A DNA stretch of 34,327 nt from Actinomycetota bacterium (GTDB taxonomy: Bacteria > Actinomycetota > Actinomycetes > S36-B12): contig JAUSQD010000066.1 of assembly GCA_030652695.1 (NCBI GenBank), positions 1 to 34,327 on the forward strand, given 5' to 3'. This document shows positions 7,801 to 15,534 of this stretch, piece by piece (the first letter of the stretch is position 1; each line of letters opens with the position of its first letter). The translations under genes were made by a program, and so were the position numbers. The notes under the pieces were generated by a model. It had not been told where the DNA came from. It worked only from the letters and a program-made list of their open reading frames with translations, and ran no database searches.

Positions 7801-8883
7801 TCAGCCTCGGTATCTGTGCGTGGTCTCCAGATCCATCTCACGCAGCAGCAAGTAGTCGGGCCCTTTCAGTGCCGTCCGCTCGTGAGGACCAAAGCCCATC
7901 ACCGTTCCCTTTGCGCCAAGCACAGATGGAATGTGGTGGATCTTTTCCAGCCCCTGCTTGAAGCCCTCTGTTGTGTACACCGGTGCGTAGTGCAATGCGA
8001 TTACAGCAAGAGTGGCCATGTCATAGCCGACACCGAAGATGGGGTTGAAGCCGTCCATGTCCCAGCGTGATTTGAACTCGTGCATCATGTGCTGCATGAC
8101 AGGGTTGTCTTCATCAACCATGTCCACATAGATCCAGCCCTTGAGGTTCGCACGCTCCTCGGGAGTCTTGCTGTACCAATGCAGACCAGCTGTGCAGGTG
8201 TATCGCGGAACAGTCCAACCTGACTCTGCGATGGCATCGGAGAGCTCGACGAGCATGCCACCAAAGCCGAGGTAGACCAGAGCCTGCGCATTGCTCGCCT
8301 TGGCTTTGGCCACTTCCGCGCTCAGTTCAGTGGTGATGGGCGAGATGACTTGATCGCTGATCACTGACAGTCCGCTCATCTCACATTGATCGACAAAGTA
8401 CTCAAAGAACTCCTGGCCGATCGGCCCGCGATCGCGGATGACTGCCACATCTGTGAGTCCCTTGGCTGCGATTGCGCGTGCGCAGATCGGTCCATCTTCA
8501 TACAGCGCGCCGAGCTGATAGTGGAAGCCGTACTCGCCACGACTCAACACCGTGCCGGGGAAGTTGATGGTGGCCACTTTATGGGTTTCGAACAGTGGCT
8601 TCACGGCGATGCAGTTGTCAGTGATGCCCGGTCCAAGGATGCCCAGCACTCCGGCTTCCTTGAGTTCCATCCAGGCGTCCTCGACGGCCTTGGCAGTGCC
8701 CGATGGCAGGCCATAGCCACTGGCGAGCACGAGCTCCACGGGACGATCGATGAGACCGCTTTCGTATGCCTCCTCGAATCGAAGTCGAATAGCCCGTCCA
8801 ACGCTGAGATCGAAAGCCTCGGTATCGAACATTCCTTCGTTCAAAAATCCGATCTTGAAGGGCTCAATGGGTCCGTGTGCCAT
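7801..8883 (-). CDS. Type 1 periplasmic-binding-fold protein (LivK/Peripla_BP_6-like), no signal peptide
   Basis: A 360-residue protein resembling substrate-binding components of branched-chain amino acid type ABC transporters. It shows IGFLNEGMFD at the N-terminus, GILGPGITDNCIAVKPLFE, the hinge-region VAVIRDRGPIGQEFFEYF and ALVYLGFGGM. The protein begins MAHGPIEPFKIGFL, with neither a signal sequence nor a lipobox, so it appears cytoplasmic. No permease or ATPase genes accompany it. It could be a ligand sensor (compare AmiC) or an enzyme accessory rather than a transporter part. GAGAGG lies 6 nt upstream of the ATG. It is divergent from an SDR gene 67 bases away, so they may share regulation. 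Confidence 0.8.
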   Translation of the reverse strand: MAHGPIEPFKIGFLNEGMFDTEAFDLSVGRAIRLRFEEAYESGLIDRPVELVLASGYGLPSGTAKAVEDAWMELKEAGVLGILGPGITDNCIAVKPLFETHKVATINFPGTVLSRGEYGFHYQLGALYEDGPICARAIAAKGLTDVAVIRDRGPIGQEFFEYFVDQCEMSGLSVISDQVISPITTELSAEVAKAKASNAQALVYLGFGGMLVELSDAIAESGWTVPRYTCTAGLHWYSKTPEERANLKGWIYVDMVDEDNPVMQHMMHEFKSRWDMDGFNPIFGVGYDMATLAVIALHYAPVYTTEGFKQGLEKIHHIPSVLGAKGTVMGFGPHERTALKGPDYLLLREMDLETTHRYRG

Positions 8884-8937
8884 GGCCTGCCTCTCGTCAA
8901 GGGTCTGAAAAAGGGGGTTTCACTCGCTCACGGCAAG

Positions 8938-8943
8938 TATGGT
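8938..8943 (+). promoter_or_regulatory. Candidate -10 element for leaderless SDR gene
   Basis: TATGGT ends 7 nt before the ATG at 8951, which has no Shine-Dalgarno. Consistent with a leaderless transcript and with choosing ATG 8951 over ATG 8939, whose codon lies inside this hexamer. Confidence 0.4.
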
Positions 8944-8950
8944 CACCGTC

Positions 8951-9664
8951 ATGGCTGGGGTGCAGGGAAAGATTGCAATTGTCACGGGTGGCGCAATGGG
9001 CATTGGCGAGGCTCATTGCCGACTGCTCGCTGATGAAGGTGCAAACGTGGTGATTTGCGATATCTCTGACGATGTTGGCAACGCACTGGCCGACGAGATC
9101 GGTGCCACCTACTTGCATCTGGACGTCTCCGATGAAGAGAACTGGACGCGGGTGGTCGACGAAGTGACGAACACTCTTGGCAATATCGACATCCTGGTCA
9201 ATAACGCGGGCATTGGCGCCTCCACGCCAATCGCCACAGCTTCCACGGCTGATTGGGATCGGGTGATCGCCGTCAACCTCACCGGAACCTTCTTCGGGAT
9301 GCGCGCGGTTGCTGCGTCGATGAAGGCAGCCGGCGGCGGAGCCATTGTGAACACATCCTCAGTAGCCGGCCTCGTCGGAACTGGCGGTATCAGCGCCTAT
9401 GCGGCCAGCAAGTGGGGGGTTCGTGGCCTGACCAAGTCCGCTGCAATCGATCTGGGCCCCGACAACATTCGCGTCTTCTCCATTCACCCGGGCGCAATCG
9501 ACACGCCAATGAATCCGGCTGGCGACCGAAAAGCTGGAGGCCAGATCATTCAGCGATGGGGCCAGGCCGATGAGATGGCGCGAGGCATGCTCTATCTCGT
9601 TGCTGATGCGACATTCTCAACAGGAACCGAACTGATCATGGACGGCGGATTCACCACTCGTTGA
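8951..9664 (+). CDS. Short-chain dehydrogenase/reductase (3-alpha/20-beta-HSD-like)
   Basis: Classical NAD(P)-dependent SDR of 237 residues. The glycine motif is TGGAMGIG (12-19). Asp37 at the end of beta-2 (VVICDIS) favours NAD(H). NNAG is at 84-87 and the catalytic set is Ser137, Tyr150 and Lys154 (SAYAASK). The C-terminal LIMDGGFTTR tail is typical. Overall it resembles 3-alpha(or 20-beta)-hydroxysteroid dehydrogenases and related cyclic-alcohol dehydrogenases; the substrate cannot be settled from sequence. The divergent neighbour is a substrate-binding-fold protein, so both may belong to the use of one small molecule. Confidence 0.9.
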   Translation: MAGVQGKIAIVTGGAMGIGEAHCRLLADEGANVVICDISDDVGNALADEIGATYLHLDVSDEENWTRVVDEVTNTLGNIDILVNNAGIGASTPIATASTADWDRVIAVNLTGTFFGMRAVAASMKAAGGGAIVNTSSVAGLVGTGGISAYAASKWGVRGLTKSAAIDLGPDNIRVFSIHPGAIDTPMNPAGDRKAGGQIIQRWGQADEMARGMLYLVADATFSTGTELIMDGGFTTR

Positions 9665-9713
9665 CTGCACCGCTCGCGTGGACAAGCACATCAGAAAGTG
9701 ATGGGCTACGACC

Positions 9714-10049
9714 ATGACTGATGAAGCGATGATGTCCACCACATTTGATATCCCGGGCTACCAGGTTGATGAACACCTCGGAATGTGCTGGGGAGTTCTG
9801 GTGCGAAGCGTTGGCTTTGCCAAGGGATTCACTGGAAGCTTCAAGGCGCTCTCAGCCGGAGAGGTGCCGCAGTACACCAATGTGGTCAACGCTGCACGAG
9901 AGCAAGCAGTCGAGCGGCTGATGGCGCACGCAAAGGAGTTAGGTGCCAATGCCGTGCTTGGTGTGCGTTTTGACTCATCAGATGTGGGCAATGGGCTCAG
10001 TGAAATTCTCGCCTATGGATCCGCAGTGAGGGTCTCCAAGCGCAACTAG
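9714..10049 (+). CDS. YbjQ/UPF0145-family protein
   Basis: A 111-residue protein of the YbjQ family, sometimes labelled heavy-metal-binding. Typical features are the opening strand TTFDIPGYQVDEHLGMCWGVLVRS, the helix NVVNAAREQAVERLMAHAKELGANAVLGVRFDSS, and the terminal LAYGSAVRVS strand. These proteins form pentameric rings, but their role is uncertain. No clear Shine-Dalgarno precedes the ATG at 9714; ATGs at 9729 and 9732 are alternatives. It lies 49 bases downstream of the SDR stop and 11 bases before the lyase gene, so a loose operon is possible. Confidence 0.8.
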   Translation: MTDEAMMSTTFDIPGYQVDEHLGMCWGVLVRSVGFAKGFTGSFKALSAGEVPQYTNVVNAAREQAVERLMAHAKELGANAVLGVRFDSSDVGNGLSEILAYGSAVRVSKRN

Positions 10050-10052
10050 ACT
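10047..10052 (+). promoter_or_regulatory. Candidate -10 element for CitE-like gene
   Basis: TAGACT overlaps the stop codon of the upstream gene and ends 8 nt before the ATG at 10061, where no Shine-Dalgarno is visible. Possible leaderless start; weak evidence. Confidence 0.3.
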
Positions 10053-10060
10053 TTGGCTTC

Positions 10061-11041
10061 ATGTCATCTCCAGTTGGGTCATCCAGCGAGCGCATCGCGC
10101 GCAGTCGTCGTTCAATATTGGCCGTCCCTGGTTCCAGCACAAAGATGCTGGAAAAGGCCAAGGGTCTTGCAGTGGACGCACTGTTCATGGATCTGGAGGA
10201 CGCTGTTGCGCCACTTGCCAAGCAGGAGGCGCGCGAGAACATCATTGCTGCACTCACGGGCGGTGGCTATGGCGACAAGATTCTGAGTGTTCGGGTCAAT
10301 GACTGGACAAGTCAGTGGACCTACGCCGATGTCATTGCGGTCATTGACGGCGCAGGAGTCTTCCTTGACTGCATCATGCTGCCCAAGGCTCAAAGCGCTG
10401 AACAGGTGATCGCATTGGATTTACTCATCACCCAACTGGAGTTGGCCAATCATCTTCAGCCCGGGGCGATCGGCATTGAAGTGCAGATTGAGAATGCCCT
10501 TGGCCTGGTGAATGTCAATGCCATCGCGGCCAGCAGTCCACGCCTGGAGACCATCATCTTTGGCCCAGCCGATTTCATGGCAAGTATCAACATGAAATCT
10601 CTGGTCGTGGGGGAGCAGCCGCCCGGATATGACGTCGGAGATGCCTATCACCACATTCTCATGAGCATCCTGATGGCGGCTCGAGCCAATGGAAAGCTTG
10701 CAATCGATGGGCCGTACTTGGCGATCAAGGACCCTGAGGGATTGCGACGGGTCGCTTCACGATCGGCGGCGCTCGGTCTGGACGGCAAGTGGGTGCTGCA
10801 TCCTGATCAAGTTGATGTCGTCAACGAGGTGTTCTCCCCGTTGCAAAGCGACTACGACCACGCCGAGCTCATTTTGGATGCTTATGACTATTACACCTCC
10901 GCCGCGGGTGGCTCGCGTGGAGCTGTGATGCTGGGCAACGAGATGATTGATGAAGCCTCGCGCAAGATGGCCTTGGTCATCGCTGCCAAGGGCAAGGCGG
11001 CCGGGCTCGTTCGCACGACGGCATTTGAAGTGCCCGCTTAG
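10061..11041 (+). CDS. HpcH/HpaI aldolase - CitE-like CoA-ester lyase
   Basis: TIM-barrel lyase of 326 residues in the CitE/malyl-CoA lyase superfamily. It shows the SILAVPGSSTKMLEKA phosphate/CoA-binding start, FMDLEDAVAP, the metal-binding Glu in GIEVQIENALGL, IFGPADFMASI, and KWVLHPDQVDVVNEVF near the end. Such enzymes cleave or form (3S)-malyl-, beta-methylmalyl- or citramalyl-CoA, using Mg2+. The length fits stand-alone malyl-CoA-lyase-like enzymes rather than the citrate lyase beta subunit; no citrate lyase alpha or gamma genes are present. The stop codon interlocks with that of the convergent secreted-protein gene. Confidence 0.87.
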   Translation: MSSPVGSSSERIARSRRSILAVPGSSTKMLEKAKGLAVDALFMDLEDAVAPLAKQEARENIIAALTGGGYGDKILSVRVNDWTSQWTYADVIAVIDGAGVFLDCIMLPKAQSAEQVIALDLLITQLELANHLQPGAIGIEVQIENALGLVNVNAIAASSPRLETIIFGPADFMASINMKSLVVGEQPPGYDVGDAYHHILMSILMAARANGKLAIDGPYLAIKDPEGLRRVASRSAALGLDGKWVLHPDQVDVVNEVFSPLQSDYDHAELILDAYDYYTSAAGGSRGAVMLGNEMIDEASRKMALVIAAKGKAAGLVRTTAFEVPA

Positions 11042-11448
11042 CCTCCGCAGTTGAACTGCACGCCCAGGCGGACGTCAAAGATCTTGGGCGCAAGGCGCTT
11101 GCCCGCCCAGTTATAACGAGCGAACTGATAGGTGTAGGCGTCCGTCACGAGTGGCCCAGTCGCATGCTTGGTCGCCACATCGGCGCAGGCGGCGGTGCGG
11201 ATCTGCGCATTCGTGGCCCGAGCTTGCAGCGCCATCACATTGGGTGCTGACTTCGTGAGCCAGCCACGCATCTGAATGTTTGGGGCGCCGCCTGGACACA
11301 AGACCGGACCGTGCGTGCCATTGGCCGCAGCCACAGGCGTGCCGCACGCGCCGGGAGCTACTGCCATTGCGGGCACACAGATGCCCAAGGCTCCGAGTGT
11401 TGCAAGTGTCGCGGTGACAGAAATCAGCCGTGCAGAGAATTTGCCCAC
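11038..11448 (-). CDS. Small secreted protein with four cysteines, partner of M15 peptidase
   Basis: A 136-residue product I do not recognise. The N-terminus has a Sec signal peptide (basic MGKFSAR, hydrophobic LISVTATLATLGALGICV, cleavage near AMAVA). The mature part has four cysteines (about residues 35, 51, 88 and 134), which could form two disulfides, and the motif RYNWAGKRLAPKIFDVRLGVQFNCGG at the end. GTG 11448 is the only start giving the full signal peptide. It begins 9 bases after the stop of the M15 peptidase gene on the same strand, so the two are probably co-transcribed and act outside the cell, perhaps on the wall. Confidence 0.7.
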   Translation of the reverse strand: MGKFSARLISVTATLATLGALGICVPAMAVAPGACGTPVAAANGTHGPVLCPGGAPNIQMRGWLTKSAPNVMALQARATNAQIRTAACADVATKHATGPLVTDAYTYQFARYNWAGKRLAPKIFDVRLGVQFNCGG

Positions 11449-11457
11449 TTGCCGACA

Positions 11458-12513
11458 TTAGCCGCGGTAATCAAAGTGTTGGTAGTCCTTGAACCAGGCA
11501 CCCCATCGCCAGCCATTTGCCCGCAGAATCTTGGTGACAGGGGAGGCCCCGCGGATCACCAGTGGTGAACTTGCGCGGGTGTCAAACCACCATCGATTGG
11601 GCAGGATCGCGCCGCGTGCCAGGTAGGGGTTCTCCCAGGGATTGATGTCCAGAGCCCGCCCCGTGGCGTGTGGACTCCAAATCCGGCTGCGCTCCTTGGT
11701 GACCTGGTAGCGGCAGTTGAAGATGGAGGTGTTGCCAGCAGCCATGGATGCGTAGTCATTGGCACCGATGCTGATGACGTTCTTGCCGTAGACATCAACC
11801 GGGTGCATCGATCGAAAGCGGTAGCCGACTTTGTGCATCGAAGTGAATGCCTTGCGGATCGATGGTGCCACCGCCGCATTGGCGATCAGGATTCCCCGAT
11901 GACGGTAGCCATCGACTCCCCAATAGTTCACCTGGACCTCGCGCAGGGAGTTCAGTGAGATGCAGCCGCGATGCCAGGATCTTCCGATCATTGATGCGCG
12001 GCGCTGCGCGCTCAACATCATGACCGTGGAGTTCGCGCCGGCGCCGATGGCTGGCGGATCAAGATTGGTCCGGTAGGCAAGCTGCTGGAGTGGCGCATTG
12101 CTTGGGGCCTTGATCGGCACCCGCGGCGGCGCCACGTCGACCGCGAGCTGCGTGGTCGCAGCGCCGTACGCCACCGTCACGGCAATGCTCTTCCACGCCA
12201 TGATCTGGAAGCGGGCAATATTGTCCGCACCGACCGCAGCATCCACCGTCGTGACTGCTCCGGTGTGCGGATCCGTCCATGAGGCTGAAGACAGATTGCC
12301 AACACCCATGGGCGCACTGGGATCGGCGAATACCTCGAGCTGGAATGCCCGTTCGGAAGTGGCCGGAGCGACAAGCCGCGCGGTCAGCGTCTGTGCAGTA
12401 GGGGCTAGAGCGAGGTCTTCAGTTGTAGCGGCCTCAGCTGAGTTCTGCATCACAAGGGCGGTACTCACGCACAGGATTGAGGCCATCGACAGTGGCAAGT
12501 GCCTGAATTGCAT
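11458..12513 (-). CDS. Secreted M15-family D-Ala-D-Ala carboxypeptidase-like peptidase
   Basis: Extracellular zinc peptidase, probably trimming peptidoglycan stem peptides. A signal peptide occupies about the first 28 residues (hydrophobic core MASILCVSTALVM, cleavage near AEAA). The next ~120 residues are beta-rich and Thr/Ala-rich, perhaps an Ig-like or binding domain. The C-terminal ~170 residues are the M15 domain: the HPVDVYG strand, ASMAAGNTSIFNCRYQV, then the zinc ligands His282 and Asp289 in PHATGRALDINPWENPY, and His346 in DYQHFDY. GGGAGG precedes the ATG by 6 nt. The small Cys-containing secreted protein follows in the same transcript. Confidence 0.87.
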   Translation of the reverse strand: MQFRHLPLSMASILCVSTALVMQNSAEAATTEDLALAPTAQTLTARLVAPATSERAFQLEVFADPSAPMGVGNLSSASWTDPHTGAVTTVDAAVGADNIARFQIMAWKSIAVTVAYGAATTQLAVDVAPPRVPIKAPSNAPLQQLAYRTNLDPPAIGAGANSTVMMLSAQRRASMIGRSWHRGCISLNSLREVQVNYWGVDGYRHRGILIANAAVAPSIRKAFTSMHKVGYRFRSMHPVDVYGKNVISIGANDYASMAAGNTSIFNCRYQVTKERSRIWSPHATGRALDINPWENPYLARGAILPNRWWFDTRASSPLVIRGASPVTKILRANGWRWGAWFKDYQHFDYRG

Positions 12514-12631
12514 GTTCGCCTCCCGCCGACCAAGTCAAGGGATCGCGGGGCAAGGCAACTGTTGACCTAGAACTCTGAGCATACGCGCTTTGAGACCACA
12601 GTCCTTACGACGAGGTTTTGTTGCGACCTTG

Positions 12632-13285
12632 CTAGTACGCAACTGTGAAGCGCTTGCGATGATGCACGGGCTTGTCGATCTCATCGACGAAGGCGATCGC
12701 ATAGTCGTCACCGCTGATGGCAGACACGCCTTCGGCATCGGTGAGCAGCACATCGCCGCCAACGCGGTAGACGCCTGTGCGCTCGCCAGGCACATGTGAT
12801 CCAAATGACAGAGCGGGGCTCACAAAGAACCAATCAACATTGTCTGGAGTGGAGCGAAGGGCTTCGAGGAAGTCTGCGTGCGTATTGATCTCCGGCATGG
12901 CTTCAGGTGGCAGCGCGGACGCGTAGGCCACCCGCACTTGCTCGCCACCTTCGCTGACGTACAGGCTGCCTGCTCCGGCGACGATGCCGATGCGAACGTC
13001 ATTGGTCTGCGCCACGTCGACGAGCGTGTCCAAGGCGTTGATGATCGAGTCACCTTCAGCGGAATACGCGTGAATCGCACTGATGAGCACGTCAGCATCC
13101 TTGGTGAGCTCCAGGAGCAATGGCGCATCGTAGAACGAGCCCGCGACGTAGGTGACTCCGTCAATGGCCGGCGCATTGGCGACATTGCGCGCCACTGCGG
13201 TCACCTGGTGTCCGCGACTGGCTGCCTCGGACACAATGCGGCTTCCTGCATACCCGGTACCGCCGTACACCACGATCGTGCTCAT
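12632..13285 (-). CDS. NAD(P)-binding Rossmann protein (atypical/extended SDR, NmrA-like)
   Basis: A 217-residue protein with an N-terminal nucleotide-binding motif VYGGTGYAGSRIV and an Arg after beta-2 (AVARN), which suggests NADP(H). Then come DADVLISAIHAY, a strand VRIGIVAGAGSLYV and a WFFVSPALSFG segment like other NAD(P)H-binding proteins of the YwnB/NmrA type. These are small reductases or redox sensors; the substrate is unknown. AGGGAGAAG precedes the ATG at 13285. It is apparently monocistronic, following the crotonase gene on the same strand by 72 bases. Confidence 0.8.
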   Translation of the reverse strand: MSTIVVYGGTGYAGSRIVSEAASRGHQVTAVARNVANAPAIDGVTYVAGSFYDAPLLLELTKDADVLISAIHAYSAEGDSIINALDTLVDVAQTNDVRIGIVAGAGSLYVSEGGEQVRVAYASALPPEAMPEINTHADFLEALRSTPDNVDWFFVSPALSFGSHVPGERTGVYRVGGDVLLTDAEGVSAISGDDYAIAFVDEIDKPVHHRKRFTVAY

Positions 13286-13357
13286 GCTCTTCTCCCTGTC
13301 GTCGAACGATGTTCATTGTGACAACCACACGGCCACACGGATATTCCCGATGGCGGG

Positions 13358-14185
13358 TTAGTGCCCCATCGCGCCCGGGTTCATGGCCAACAAGGTTGCC
13401 TCTTCGCGGAAGGAGGCGAGCATCGAAGTCTCCATGCCCATATTGATCTGGCTCTTGATGTGGCCGACTCGGAAGCTGAGATCCATGTCCTCATTGCCCA
13501 TGGAAGGCCCGCTGCTGGGTGCGCTCATCTTTGCCAGGCGAGCGGCCCAATCAGCTGCAGTGCTGATGAGGTCGTCCGCGGGGACGCAGAGATTGATCAG
13601 ACCCCACTCCTCGGCCTGTTTGGCAGGGATCGGATCGCCGAACAGTGCAATCTGCTTGGCGCGGGGCAGGCCCACCATGCGTGGCAGCAGCCAGGCGCCG
13701 CCACCCTCGATGGGCAGTCCGCGTCGCACGAAGACCTCCCAGAAGGCGGCTTCCTCAGAGGCGATGATGAGATCGCAGCCAAGGGCCAGCTGACAGCCGC
13801 CACCGGCTGCGACACCGTTGACTGCGCTGATGAATGGGGTCTCGCTGCGCCAGATGGCCTCAAAGAGTCGCGCCCAGCCATAGAGGATGCCGTCATCGCG
13901 AGCGGTTAAGGGTGCTGGGCGACGACGGTCGGCTGGGACCTCGGTTGGGCCACCTGGTTGGGTCAGATCCGCGCCTGCGGAGAAGACGGTTCCATTGCCG
14001 GTGATGACGGCGCACTTGGCGCCGTTGTCCTCGCTGACCTCATGAATTGCGGCCAGCAGCGCACGTCGCAGTGGCAAGTCGATGGCATTGCGCTTCTGCG
14101 GGCGGTTCAGGCGCAACCATGCGACTTCGTCGATGACCTCGTACTGAAGTCCTGCGGCGTCCCACTCTTCAACCATGGCAACCAT
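13358..14185 (-). CDS. Enoyl-CoA hydratase/isomerase (crotonase family)
   Basis: Crotonase-fold enzyme of 275 residues acting on acyl-CoA thioesters. It has WLRLNRPQKRNAIDLPLR at the N-terminus. The first oxyanion-hole loop is GTVFSAGADLTQPGG, followed by the second loop NGVAAGGGCQLALGCDLIIAS and a family-typical FWEVFVRRGLPIEGGGAWLLPRMVG. The putative general acid/base Glu lies in that last stretch. It could be a hydratase, isomerase or hydrolase. AAAGGA lies 6 nt before the ATG. The upstream gene on the same strand is a thioesterase, consistent with an acyl-CoA pathway cluster. Confidence 0.88.
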   Translation of the reverse strand: MVAMVEEWDAAGLQYEVIDEVAWLRLNRPQKRNAIDLPLRRALLAAIHEVSEDNGAKCAVITGNGTVFSAGADLTQPGGPTEVPADRRRPAPLTARDDGILYGWARLFEAIWRSETPFISAVNGVAAGGGCQLALGCDLIIASEEAAFWEVFVRRGLPIEGGGAWLLPRMVGLPRAKQIALFGDPIPAKQAEEWGLINLCVPADDLISTAADWAARLAKMSAPSSGPSMGNEDMDLSFRVGHIKSQINMGMETSMLASFREEATLLAMNPGAMGH

Positions 14186-14318
14186 GTCGGTCCTTTCGAT
14201 GTGCTGATGTCACGGGGCATCGCTTCGACCAAAAGCAGCACTCAGGTCGGCAGCAGTGTCTGTGGATTCAGGTGGACTGTATTGCATCGACGCGGCCCAA
14301 TTGTGGGCTTTGCCCGCT

Positions 14319-15110
14319 TCAACTGCGAGGACCGCGCAGCACCCCGGTCGTGGTGAAGGTGCCGATCAATGCTCCTGACTGATCCTCAAGATTTCCCTCG
14401 CCGTGCACTCGGCCAGCGCCTGCGTACCGAGCACGGGAGCGGACAAGAACGCCGGACTCAAGATCCACTGGTCGCAGGAGGGTGACGTTCTGCGTCAGCA
14501 CATTGCCAGCAACGCGGCCCGCTTGCGCGGGTGGCATTTCATGGAAGTTCATCAGCGCGGCCATCACGGCTGGCTCAGTCACCAGGGCCGTCAAGGCACG
14601 GCTCGTGGAGTCATCGATGGACTGATCGCAGGAGTAGAGCGCAGCAAGCTCCTGTGGGTTGGAGTCAGGCCAACGCACCGCGCTGCCCGGGAAGATGCCG
14701 GGATGAATGCTGGGCCACTCGTTGCTGATCGGGATCGTGGTCCAGGGATTGTCGTGGCGCAGGAAGTCGGCCTCGTCGATGGTCAGCATCACCTCGGCAC
14801 GGGTCACCACGACATCTCCCTGACGAAAGGTCAGGCTCAAGAATGCGAAGGATCGACCACTTTGCAGAGTCTCAACTGTGACCTGGCAGGGCTGTCCGCT
14901 GACTCCGCCGTTGGCGAAAGCGGTTTGGAGTGAGATCACTTTCTTGCCCGGGGCGGCAAGTTCGGCAATGAGCACCTGCTGAAACATCAGGTAGGCGCCG
15001 TAGATGCCGCCATGAGGAGTCACCAAGGTGTTGACGTCGTAGCCTTCGTCGGTCTTGCGAATGTCGCGTAGTGGGGCAAGGTCGGTCAGGGTCAAGCTCA
15101 CGGCAGGCAC
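14319..15110 (-). CDS. Acyl-CoA thioesterase domain protein (double hot-dog, TesB-like)
   Basis: A 263-residue protein with a first hot-dog half (VTPHGGIYGAYLMFQQVLIAELAAPGKKVISLQTAFANGGVSGQPCQVTVETLQSG split by short loops, then SFAFLSLTFRQGDVVVTRAEVML) and a second half ending in SGVLVRSRARYAGAGRVHGEGNLEDQSGALIGTFTTTGVL. This layout matches TesB-like or 4HBT_3 thioesterases that hydrolyse acyl-CoA. The GTG at 15110 has AAGGA immediately upstream; GTG 15101 is an alternative. It is divergent from the small monooxygenase-like gene and lies upstream of the crotonase gene on the same strand (133-base gap). Confidence 0.75.
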   Translation of the reverse strand: MPAVSLTLTDLAPLRDIRKTDEGYDVNTLVTPHGGIYGAYLMFQQVLIAELAAPGKKVISLQTAFANGGVSGQPCQVTVETLQSGRSFAFLSLTFRQGDVVVTRAEVMLTIDEADFLRHDNPWTTIPISNEWPSIHPGIFPGSAVRWPDSNPQELAALYSCDQSIDDSTSRALTALVTEPAVMAALMNFHEMPPAQAGRVAGNVLTQNVTLLRPVDLESGVLVRSRARYAGAGRVHGEGNLEDQSGALIGTFTTTGVLRGPRS

Positions 15111-15165
15111 GTTCCTTCACGTCGGGATTGTGGAATTGCATCGAAAGATACTGGAGGAGTCGGTC

Positions 15166-15450
15166 GTGGAGCCGTATGTATTGATCATTCATGAAGTTGA
15201 CAACTACGAGGCCTGGAAGCTGGTCTTCGATCAGGCAGCTGACATCCGAAAGGCCGCGGGAGAGATCAGCTATCAGCTGCTGCGCGAGCACACTTCAGAC
15301 TGCAATCTTGTGCACTTCTCCCGGTGGACCTCAATTGCGGCAGCGCGTGCCTTCTTTGAATCTGCCGAGTTGGTCCAAATCCGCCGTGCGGCAGGCGTCC
15401 ATCCGCCGACGTTTGTCTATCTGGAGTCAGTGGAGTCCGGCACGCTGTAG
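15166..15450 (+). CDS. Small dimeric alpha/beta-barrel protein, ABM-like
   Basis: A 94-residue protein with the pattern of antibiotic-biosynthesis-monooxygenase-like ferredoxin folds. A first strand YVLIIHEVDNYEAWKLVFD leads into a helix; then come LVHFSRWTSIAAARAFFESAELVQI and a last strand TFVYLESVE. GTG 15166 is chosen because GGAGGAG precedes it by 6 nt; the frame is open to 15055 but that part overlaps the divergent thioesterase gene. No cofactor motif is present, as in cofactor-free ABM members. Function unknown; the fold call is moderate. Confidence 0.65.
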   Translation: MEPYVLIIHEVDNYEAWKLVFDQAADIRKAAGEISYQLLREHTSDCNLVHFSRWTSIAAARAFFESAELVQIRRAAGVHPPTFVYLESVESGTL

Positions 15451-15534
15451 ATGCGCCTTGAGAGTCCGCCATGACGGGGGATTTGATTTGCCGCAGTCCC
15501 GAATGTGACATTGTGTAGGGAACAAAGGAGATCA

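Noticed and set aside
15055-15165. N-terminal extension of the ABM-like protein
   Set aside because: Overlaps the divergent thioesterase gene and the GTG at 15166 has a strong GGAGGAG site.
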